From positions 22,904,577-22,964,576 of the forward strand of contig NC_092582.1 in the NCBI RefSeq assembly GCF_037975245.1: a stretch of DNA of 60,000 bases, read 5' to 3'. The stretch's first letter is position 1, and each line of letters opens with the position of its first letter. Below the pieces are notes generated by a model. That model worked only from the letters and a program-made list of their open reading frames with translations. It searched no databases and had not been told where the DNA came from. Below, piece by piece: positions 32,201 to 44,200 of this stretch. This DNA comes from Apostichopus japonicus (taxonomy: Eukaryota; Echinodermata; Holothuroidea; Aspidochirotida; Stichopodidae). A program made the position numbers and the translations under genes.

Positions 32201-35200
32201 TGGTGTAAAGTTGAGGTGTGGGTTTTGAAGAAGCTATCCTTGCAAAGGTGAAATTCAAGAACTGTTGTTAAATATATGCTTTCATTATTATTCTGGTGTT
32301 GAGCTGAAGAAGAGAGTGCATAAGTGCATATTCTGTTCTGCTGCCCGGTAATTGCAAACAAACTGTTTATCAGTTGTTTGCTTTGGAATATTCATAAATA
32401 CTAATAGAATTTTTTATTTAAAAAAAAAAAAAAATTTAAACTTTATTTTAAGAGGGTAGCTCGTTTAGCAATAATCTTCCACGAGGCCCTCTAATAAGAC
32501 ATATAATGATATGAAATGTATGAAAATTTAAGAAGTCATATGTACAAAATATAAAAAGAAAAAAGAAAAAAAAATGGAATGTATGAGTGAGTGCTTCTAC
32601 TGTAAACAGTTATTTGTATTGTGTTTGAATATTTATGGTAATGTAATGAAAGTATCACTGTTTAAGTAAACTGTTTATGCCCAGACCTTGGTACAACCAC
32701 AGTGGTATTTTTGGTCATCTGTGAGAACATTTAGCGATGTCGGCCTATGAGAAGGCCGGGGAAAATCATTCCTGGTGTGCACTGTGTAGCACTGTGTAGG
32801 CAATCTAAGCTTCTGACGTGCAAGAGAGTACATTGCACTACCTGTTATTTTGTAGATTTTGGAATGTTGTCTTTCATTTATTTTTTGTTGTTTGATATTT
32901 GACACAAATACTTGAATATACTTAGTGTCAAAATGTCTCCGACTTTAGTTGAAAGTTTGGAGGCAATGGAAAGAACTGGATCTTGAATGTTAGGTGATCT
33001 ACCAACTTAAGTTGTAATAAATCTATTTGACTCACATTTAATTATTTGTTTTTTTTTAAATTTATTCTTTTTGTAATAGAACCCCAAAAGGAGCGAGTTA
33101 CAGTCAATGCTTACATTGACCTTGGACAGTGCTACAGGTTTTTTTCTCCAAGTGAGTTGTCCTTCTTCCACCATTTTTAATCCCCGAAGTAGAAAACTGT
33201 TTCTTTTAGGCTGCAAAAAGTCCTGCTATAGAGAGCTCTCAACTTTATATGTATAAGGCTGCACAATTTTGGCTAAAGTAAAAACTGGTCGGTTTTCACT
33301 TTTGAAACTGGTTTTAACTGAAAAACCGGTAGTATGATAACGTACGTACGGTACCTACGGTATGTATGCAAACTAATTGTCTATGTGACAAACAAATTTT
33401 TTCCACCCAAAGGTTCACAGAATTTGGGAATTACAACAGGTTGTAATTGCAGGCATATGTTTTTATAGTTTAGAGGAATTTGCAAATAATAGCAGGAGGA
33501 AATATACTTCCTTGCAATGTATACAAATTTTTATCGCGTGCGGCATGCGTAACTCACAGAGACCCGTTTTGACTGAAAAATTTTGACTTCAAAAAAAAAA
33601 ATTAAAATGCTTCGTACTCTTATCCTTTCCGTTTCCATTTAAGAGAAGCCTATCATTCCAGGGGCTTGTGGTTTTGAAATTTCATATGTGTAAAGGTTAA
33701 GAATTTCTTTCCACTTGGTTGAAGTAGATTGTAGATGAATCAAAACATCTTTCTGTTAATCCTCGTTCCCTACGTTTATTGTCCAATCTATTTCTTTCAC
33801 GCTTCCCCCAAAATGATGACATCATTGCGGCACAGATTTCAAAGATATTCCAACTCAACTTTAACTTGTTACCATGACAATGGCTCCACACACACTAAAA
33901 TAGGTATGAAAACTCCCCCCCAACTGAAGCACATGGATAGAACATACATGTGCTAACTGCACGACTACTAGCAAATTGAGCACAAAGATTTAGGAAAGCA
34001 AAAAAAGTTGGATAAACAGACCAGATTTGGCATGATTTTTTTGCAATTAAACAGTCATAAAATAAAACATGCAAACTGATATACTTGAAAAAACAAGTTT
34101 AATTTCTAGGTTTAAAATTAATTTTTTTTTTTTTTAATTTTAAATTTGCCAGCTTCTCCACGAATTGTGTTCTGCGTTTGACCTGGAACTCCCCTTCTGC
34201 GTGAAAGCCACACGGTTCGGCGTGACCAAGAAGCTCCGTAAACGGTTCCAGAAGGTGGTGATTCCACAGATCAGTTCCTGCCTCTACATCTGCCAGTACT
34301 GTCTCGTGCATCTGGGAGACCTGGGTGAGTGTGGCAGGATTCCATCACCGTGGAAATGCTAGAAAATAATCTAGATTTATAGTTGAAAGAAAAGATGAAA
34401 ACATTTGCCAAGATTTTTCCAGTTAGAAAACATGCGGATATGTGGAATGTATCACTTGTTGTCAAAACGTAGGTCGCTAAGGGGGCTGCAGCCTCCCACA
34501 GCCAAGCTGTTTAGAATACAATCTATCATGCTTCACCGTATCAGCACAATAGGCAATGCCGGTCAGCAGAGGGTAATTCCTATTGTTTCATGTTCCTATT
34601 GTTTCATAATTCCTATTGTTTCATAATTCCTATTGTTCCTATTGTTTCAAAATTCCTATTGTTTCATTTCGCCTCGTCTCAGCTGAGCAGGATTTTGCAG
34701 CTGCTTGCAGCTTTCCTTCTTGACACAGTGCCTAACCTGGTTTTTGCTTAAGTTCAGGGTCTATCAGAAAGAACAATATCAGTGTTGATTTCCATCATAT
34801 TATTAAGCAGAAGAAGCCATAAGAGTATCCAAATCCATAGTTGTAAGGAAGCTCTGGTAGTCTTCCATAATCACATTCTGCTCGTGGAGTTTTCTTTTGG
34901 TTTTTGTCCGAAATGTTGTAATCAGGCGGAAGTTAGCAAGCAATAATAACCCGACTGGATTCAGACTTGATTCCCATCTGCAAAGTATTCTAGGCTCTGA
35001 TATGACAGTGTGGTAGGTCTGTATAGGATTGGTGTCGTTTATTTTTTTTTACCTTTCTGAATATTTTTTGAAATATCTGCTATGACATAAATAAATATGG
35101 TTAACTTATAAATTAGTATCTGTTCAAGCACATCTGATGAGGAGAGCGAAATTAATGGGCATAAAGTGTCGCTTTTGCATAATAACGGAGGGTTTTCATT

Positions 35201-38200
35201 GCAGATTCTTGTTATTATTATTATTATGATTATTATTATGATTATTCTGCCTCTGTACTGCTTATAATTATTTCCAACATCTCTGAAAGAGGTTGTTGTT
35301 TCTGAAACGTATTACCATGCCTGCACGGAATGGTGAGAGAGTGGGTGGTGGACGGGGCATTTAGTAAGATGTAAAAGTTAAACGATTATTCAGTATTCAT
35401 TTTAAGCCGGTATAGATACAGCCATATATATATATGCCTGTACACCTGTCCACCCCCCGCTAATCATATCTTCTCCCCTCGTTACAGCTCGTTACAGAAA
35501 TGACAACGATCAAGCCCACATGTATTACAACCATGCGGTCACTCTTATTCCAACCAATGGTCAACCGTACAACCAGTTGGCCATCGTATCTGCCAGCAAG
35601 AGCGATCAGCTATCCATGGCTTTCTATTACATCCGTAGCATCGCGGTCAAACATCCCTTCCCAGCCGCTTTGACCAACCTTCAGAGTACTTTTTCAAAAC
35701 TGGTCGACAGGTCAGTACCGAAACGAATAGGTCTTTTGTGTCTTTACTAGCCAAAGGCAAGTGGAAACTTTTGGATGGTGTGTGTGGGTGCGTGTGTATG
35801 TATATGATGCCTATAAGATCTCTTTTGCTGAAATCTTGCAATCATGTCTCCAGGTTTACATTAGATATTCTCATATGAAATGTGGGAAGGAATCACTGAG
35901 CAAGTTGGCTTTCTGGTTCCTTAAAAGGCTTTCATATTTGTACTTTTTTTATGGTTTAAGTGAAGCTACAGGGAAGTAAGCTGGCTGGAGAAGTGACCGC
36001 TTGAACCCACCATTGTAGTCATCAGATCACCAGTGATGTTCGTCTGTTCCTTATTATATGAAATTATGATACAATTATGATAAAATGGGGGCGGGGGGGG
36101 GGGGGGGGAAAGGGTTTGAGTCAGCATTAAAAGCCAATGCGATATATAAAATCTTCAAGATAATATGCAATATTACTCTTCAAAGATTTACCAAAAGAAG
36201 TTGAAAATAGCAGTAAAACAGTTGTAGGTTGCTTCTGAGCGGTTCGATGAATGCAAAATGTGGATAGCCCCAGTAAGGTGATACAAACATTACACTTTGT
36301 CAGACTGGGTTGTGTAGGCAAACAGAAATAGTTGGGAGAAGTGGGTTTGGTCTTGAGGGTTTCATGTTTGATTTGCATTCATTTCAAATTCCACCCTTAA
36401 CAGTGAAGAGCAATTTTATGATGTCATCCAAGACGACCAAATTTCTGTTGGGACAACCAAAGTCCACTTTGGAGGTAGATCCGCCAGACGACAAATTTTG
36501 TTTGCATTTTAATCAATTAAATATAATAATAATAAAATGTAAAATAGTAGGTTATATGATTAATAGGTATCACCCTCCATCATTTTTGGAGGTACTGATA
36601 TAAAACAAAAATTGTACTAGACCTGAAGGGGAGTTTTATGAATACCCAACACCTGGTGTTTCTATTCACCAAACCTACACATCTCTCCTTTAGTGTACAT
36701 ATCTATCATTCCTTGTCATTTTGGTACATTCTTCGTAACAACCAAATTCGCTGTTTGGACAACCAGGCCTTAAGTCTTTGGTCGTCTGATAAGCAAATGT
36801 GGTCATCCAGACAGGACCAAATGTAGTTTTCATTGAATTTGTTCTGAAATGATCTTCCATCCTGATGGGAAGGCCAATCATGGAAGTTCATGGCAGTTGT
36901 GACTGATTTACATGACAGGAAGTGACATCATAACAAATGACAGGAAGTGACATCATACAGTCTACTCACATATTTTGTCACTTTGTGCTTCGTCAGAGAC
37001 GAGATGAAGATATTCAAGATGCGGGACGTGGAGCTGATCCACTACTTCATCAAATTCCACGCTGTCATCTACATGGCTGGTGGAGAGACCGGTGAGTGAC
37101 CAGTATTCCTATGTATTCTGGCATATTCTAGCATATTCTGGGAACGCTTTACAACGGCTATCATGCTCCCACGCATACAGGACAGTTCTGTAAATGAAAT
37201 GCTTTATAAATAATTTGTCGCAATAATTTAAATTACGCTGTTGCTGAGTAATCGTACTTCAAGCAACACGGTTGATTTTGATCTTGACACTAATGGTGAT
37301 ATGATATGTAATACTGATATATAACTAAAAGAGCCTTAATCTCTGGTCTTGCAGACTTGAAGATTGCTTCTACGATCAAGACTAAATTGGAGGAAAACTT
37401 TAGAGACCATCTCAGTCAGGACAGTCTAACCGCGAGGCAGCTGGTTCAGATCATGGCCATCAACATCTTCGCTCTCTCTAGCATCAAACAGCTCGACGAG
37501 AACGGAGTGCTGGCCAGCAAGAGGCCCGAGGACGGAGTGACCGAACAGGACCACTTCACCGACACGGCCGACGAAGAGCAGTGCTGGAAGTTGACCCTTG
37601 ACCTAATGCGTGAGTAACCTACAGTCGATATGCAATTATTCGCAAGGCAGATCATTTTACATATCAAATGTTTATTTTTTTTTTTTTTTTTTTTTTTAAT
37701 TTTATTTATCAAGCTGTTTCAACAGTAAAGTCTTTATCCCCCCTCCCCAAACATTTTTTGCTCACTTGCTGTAAACGAAATTGCAGACATAAATACCTAA
37801 TTCAGAAGAAACCTTTAACAGAGGCAGTGGAGAGGGAGGGTGGAAGGAGGGAGGAAGGGGGGGAGATGGAGCATCTGTTGTTGAGTATGGGGCGTAGAAT
37901 CAAGCATATATCAGGTGAGTTCTGCTATTCTCTCTCCAGACTGGTGTACCCAAGTGTCTTATTAATTTGAGGTTTTTTCTTCATCTTCCAGTGACTCTGA
38001 CCCAGCTACTACTTTACCACACCCCTGGCTCTGCTAAAGAGAGATTAACCTGGCAAGGCCTGCCAGCTATCAGGGTCCTGTTGGAGTGGCTACAGCATCA
38101 TCAGAAGGTTCTAGCCGATGAAACTGTGACTGGCAAATATCTGTAAGTTCTTCCAAGTGTTAAGTATTACAGAGCGTCTTTGTCTGTATTTTATCTGCCA

Positions 38201-41200
38201 GTCTTACCAATTTCACCAATCCTCCCCCCCCCCCACCCTACCCTCTTCTTTCTGTATTCAAAATGTACAAAATTGCAACACAAGTAAAAATATGTATAGC
38301 AGTTTTTGTGCACAGAACCTTAGACCATTTTCAGTATTTTATGAGACGAAATTCGTAAATGCCGAGACTGCTATGCAACAACTAACCCCCACCCCCACCC
38401 CCATCCTATAGAGTTTTAGTCCAAGTCAGGTTGCAGCTGGTCCAGCAATTTAAATCTGTGATGCGATTTTGTGATACATTTGAAAAATCATTGGTTGGAC
38501 AATTCAATGCCGAATCCATACTTATGACATAGTAATGTGGAATTGGAAGTTTTGTGATCTACTTTTATCTCTCTTTCCCCTCCCCTCCCCCTCCCCTTCC
38601 TCTTCATAAAAGAAAAACAAAAGAAACCATGTTCAGTGTATTTTTTTGCAAAAAGTGGAAGCTTCGTAGCTCGCACTTATCTGTGAAAGCTGAAGGTATT
38701 TTACTTCAATTTTCCGTGTCAGATTTTGGAACCGTCTGGGAAAGTTACTGTCGATGTTGTCTGAGCCTGCAGCGGAGAGTGCCCAGAAGAACCAGAGCGT
38801 ATTGTGGGAGGACCTGCTCTTAAACGGCTTTCGACCTCTTCAAGAAGCTCACAGGTAGGTCAAGTAGGTCAAAGGTCTGGTAGGTTAAAGCGTCACGCGC
38901 CAGCTCACTTAAAGCAGCTTAAGCAGTTTTTGACGTAGTAAAGTTCTCTCGCCATCGAATCCACTCGGATAGGAACTGTATTGCGTGTCGGCTACATTGA
39001 TGCCACAATGGATGCGTTGAGATCTGGAGGGAAAGTGTTAATTGTTCATTGCAATTTGGGACTATATTCAATATTGACAGCAGATGTACCTAGCTCAGTA
39101 TAATTTGAATACAAGAGCCAGGGCTACATTCATTATTGTCCGAAGTGATAATTTTTTTCCCAAGTCCACTATTAGCCTATTGAGATGAGGAGAATGACTA
39201 ACTAGCCTAAGTCTTTGAAGTGAGCGTTACATTATCGGGAAGTCAAATATGGCTCTATAACCTTTTACATTAAGAACAAGGTCCTATTGATTTATTATTC
39301 ACGATTAGTTTTTGCATTATAATTTACAGGTACACAAAGATAGTTTCTTAAAATTTCCTTTACTTTAAAAAAACACTGGATTATGATATGATCCCTAGTG
39401 TTTTGCCTAACAGGAATATTTATAAGTGCATTTGTTTAATATGGCAATTACATTCCAAGGCCTCAAATTTTGTGAGCCTTCATAAGGTTGATGTGTCGTT
39501 GAGGTGAAATTATGTAAATGAGGTGAACCGAAGGTCTGTACGTCGAAGCTGCTCATATTCTTCTTTCTCCAAAAGTAGCATTGTAGGTATGAATGTTGTT
39601 TCCATGTAAGTGTTGTTATTAGGTATGTCATGAGAGAACGAACCCCAAAACAGTGATGTAAAATATCTTTGTTTTAGTTAATTACAAGGTAAGACGTAAT
39701 TAAACATCTGTAGTTCCCTTGCTAATAGCTCAATAATTGTAACTTCAATGCTGTATGAGTAATTTATCATTTTATTTTAGAAAATTGATTTACTAACCTG
39801 TTCATATTAATGTGTTCTTTCTCAGTTTGCTGGATTTTTCATCTCCAAGAGCCAAGCACTTGACCAAGGAAGAAAGTAACCGAACCAGAGTAGTGCGTAT
39901 GATCCACATCGGAGCTAAACTAGCATCCATACAGCCAGGGTAAGATATAGATTGTAAACAGTCAGAGGTAATATGTATTCAGTAGTAACAGGTACAGAGT
40001 ATTGGTTATGGTCAACATCTGATGTAAGCTAGCATCTTTACAACCAGTGTAAGCATGTCCCAAAAAACTTCTTAACTGATTGTACCTTGGTAAAATGTTT
40101 TCTGCTGGAAAACTTTGGAGCTTGACTGAGAAAGTTTCTACAGGGCTCAAAATTATTGATAGCACCCCTTGGCAAACTGCCATGCTCTCCCCACAGCCAA
40201 TGCAGTAGTTTCAATTTGGAATAAATGCCCATAAAACTGATCATGTTTTGTTCTTTGAAATATGACTTTGAGCACTAGTTGGTTTTGTAATGAATAAAAG
40301 CAATAAAAGAGAATAAAAACAATTTTTGACAACACTTTCTTTTCTCTCTTCAGACAACCCTTTTTTTTATTTTTTTATTTTTGATTTGATTTTTTTAACT
40401 TCAATTTAGATTACTCTTGATGAAGAAAGGTGAGTCTACCTCCTTCATCAGCCCCCAGCACGACGCCCAGGCAGAGCTCGACAAGACCCTGTATCCCAAG
40501 AGCTCCAAGATGGCAGCCTTGCCACTGCGGCAGAGGACGCTAGTCGGGAGAGGGCCTAGGAATAATTCGGTGGGGAGCGACGGTGCGACCGTCTCTCACG
40601 ACGGGGAGGATGCGGACGAGGACGAAGGCGACGACGAAGAGGATGACGACGACGACGACGAATTTGAGGAGATGGAGAAAATGACGGTGGGAACTCAGGT
40701 GAGTAGAGAGCATTCTCTCAGAAATGATGTTGAAGGAGGAAAGCAATGTCAAGAGAGAGAGACAGAGAAAAGAAAGAAGTAAATACAGAGTGCAGGCATG
40801 AGCTTCTTCCGCGAATTCGCGGAATATCCGTGATTTCTTTTCTACTTAGGGGACAACCTCAGGGACAAAAACTATTATCCTAACACACTGTAGCATACCC
40901 AAACTAGAGCCTATACCGCAATTTTTGCAAAGTTCCGTGATTTTTTTGTTACCCCAGGCTCAGAGTGAGAAAGTTTGAGCAACTTGCTATGGTTTTTATC
41001 CAAGATGGATGGCAGAAGTTTGCTTGAAGTTTGCAGGAACTCGCGAAGAAGCCATCATTGGCTTATCAAAGCTTGCAAGCTGACCGAAGTCAGTCTCTTA
41101 CATTCATATTTTAACGTCCATGATTATGAATTGTCAATTGTCAACAACTCTGTAACTGGACGACATAAACTTATCTTGGAGTGACTCGAACTCGGGACCT

Positions 41201-44200
41201 TATGATTGAAAGGCACCGGCGTTAACCACTGAGCTAACACTCCCTATGTGTTATGTTACACACTTTACATTACACACTTTGACTTTTCTTCATATATTGA
41301 TGCTCTACAAACATGCCTATTCTATTTCGCAATCTACTCGCAATCGAGTCTGTGATGATATTGTATCTGTTATCATAATTTAATTCGGCTCTAAACTGTG
41401 TTGTACTTCATTCACCCTATCTGCTCATAATTATAGAACTTATCAAACTGTCTGCTCCATACTAAAATGCCAATCACTTGGAGCTAACAAACGAACTTTG
41501 ACATTTTCAGGAAATGCCCATTGTTTTCAAGTATTTCAGTTTAGTTTCCATTTTCTGGTCATCACCAGAGTGAAACGAGCAGTCATCTAAAAGCCCCCCC
41601 CCCCCACCCAAAAGAAGATCATAATTTGGTGTTTCTGATGCCTATCTCTATCTTTACTAAAATGCCTCCTTGATACTCCAATCATTCGGGATTAAAAAAC
41701 TTTGTTAGTTTGAAGCTCACTTTGATATTTGAAATTTGTATTTTTGGCACCAAGTACATCAAATGCCACCATTCAGTTGTAAAATAATTGTTACGTTCTT
41801 TTCGTTCGTTTTCAGGTGATTGAACCGAAATCCTCGTCCAAATCGAACAGGGTTTCCTTCAAACTTGAGAAGAATATGGTAATCCCGCCACCTTCAGTTT
41901 CTCAGCCGCCACGCCAAACGACTCCTCCAAATCATCCCTCCTCCCAACAAAACAGACCCCATTTCCCACCCCATATGCCTCGCGGCTATCCTGTTCACTA
42001 CCCAAGGCAAGGACCTCCCCAACAGATGGCCCCACACCAAGGAACATATCCACCACGATCAGGATGGAACCAACCTACCATGCCACCTCGGCCACAGTAC
42101 CAAAATTTCCGAGGTCCCCGTCCCGGGCAACAGCCTCTCGGTCCACAAGCGCCTCCTCCTCATGGCCCACACATGCCTCATGGTCCTCCAATGCATCATG
42201 GACCCCAACAACACCATGGTCCACAGACACAGGTGCAACATGGGCCCCAACCACCTCACGGCCCCCCGGTACCCCACGGTCCTCAGGCGCCACATGGTGG
42301 CCAACACATGCCTCCCCAGATCTGGCAGCAGCAACCCCCACCACCTCGTCATATGCCACCATTCATGGGTAACCAGGCCGGGCCTAGGTACACCGGACCT
42401 CTCCCTACTCAGAACAGGCAGTCGATGTCACCACAAAATTACCCCAACTCCCAGCCGCAGATATCGAGGGAGAGCCCTGTCGAAGGGGAACAGAGCCACG
42501 ACAACTATCCATCGCAGCAGCAGTGGAATACCCAAATGATGCCCCCAGGAAGAGGTTATGTCCGTAACGGACCTATGAGGATGCCACAGGAGGAAGGAAG
42601 GATGTTGGAACCAGCAGAGCGGGAACAACCAACACGGCAGTTCGACAACAGACAACCGAGAGGAATGGCCCAGTTCAGACAATCGCAAGAGTACAACCCT
42701 ACCAGTTACTCAGATATGCCACCTCCGAGGTCCCCCTTCAGCCCCGATGGCGGCCCACCCAAGTCATCACCCTTCGGTCACGTGGAGAGGACCGGGCCGG
42801 TAGGTAAGCACGGAGTGGATGCGTTTTACGATCAGAGAGGAGGTCAAGGAAATAAAGAGGAGGATCAAGGAGGGTACATGAACTTCCTGAACAACATCCA
42901 CCAGGGTGACATCGATGGCGCCCAACATCAGAGAGGTACCAATCTCCGACAGCCGTCTGCCATGGACCCCCAAAGCTACCAGAAGCCCTTCTTCAACAAT
43001 CAGAGGAAGTCCTCGGGCGACGAGTTTGGCGCCTTCTCTCCCCATCAGATGCCCAGCCCGAACGCGAGGAGCCCCAACCAGGCTTTCTTCGACGACAGCA
43101 ACTTCAACAGCGTGAGACAGCCAAACGGGGAGGTCTCGCGTCAGAGAAAGAACGGAAGCCCTTGGAACGACGCTGCTGCTCAGGTGTCCTCTAGCTTCAT
43201 GCATCAGTCGGACCAACCGTCTCCTGGGATAGGCAAGCAGGAGGAACCGCTAGCCCTTCTCCAACAGCTGATGACCCCAACATCAGAAGCATCATCGTCA
43301 TCAACCTCATCGGCGCTCGGCAGGAGCAACTGGAGTCTGGGCACGGATGACAGGATGACCCAGGGAACCGGCGAACCCGCAAGTTTTGCCGGAGGCAGAA
43401 CCAACAGGACTCCACCATTTGCACCCAGCTGGCCTCTCGACACCCAAGGAAGCTGGGCTGGCGGTCAGGAACTCCAGGTGAAGATTTTTTAGATTTCTAA
43501 TTTTTCAGAAATTTTAAGATGTTTTTGTTTCTTTTCTTTTTGGGCATATTCTCGGTATTTCTCTCGGTCTATTTTCTTGTGCCTAGCAGAAGGGTAGGGA
43601 GAGTGAGTAGTCTTATTAATGTCTCATTTCTCGATTCACTTAATTTTCCAAAACCTTAAATAGTAGTAAAAAGTGAAGTTTTGTGGGTTCTTTGTTTCGG
43701 TTCACAAAGATAACTCCATATGGATAGCATTGATGTCTACCAATCAGTATTCACAAACACTCGATATTAGATTTTTTAATATCCTTTAAAATGCTTTACC
43801 ATTTGATCACTACCAGCCATTTGCTGGTAATGAATTTCAGGTTTCATCTATAACCTTGTCAAGTTTTTCAACTCGTAGTATTATTTAAAACAGTATTTAA
43901 CATTCTTACAGTTTGGAAGTCCCATACCCGCCCCTTTACCCTAAGTGTCGATTCGACAGATCACCTGCGTTTAATTCTTTTTGCAGTTTGGAGATCCTTA
44001 TCCTTCCTCCCCTCAAGAGTTTCTGAATCAGGACAACCGTGTGGTCGGCAGGCGGCAGTCTGGCTCGCTGACCGACGGTGACAGCAGTAAATTCTTTGGT
44101 GACAGCAGCTATTCCCTGTTCAGTTCACCGTCGCCGTGGTCTGACAAGAGTAAGAGAGGTAAGAAGATAGTAGCAATGCTGTTTCCTCTAGTTAGTTCAA

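Noticed and set aside
41183-41244. Functional tRNA gene
   Set aside because: A and B boxes are present, but the cloverleaf is imperfect and the sequence continues into a SINE body shared with another copy.
42059-43216. Long alternative-frame ORFs over SMG7 exon 13
   Set aside because: Shadow frames of a GC-richer coding exon whose plus frame is continuous and in phase with neighbours.
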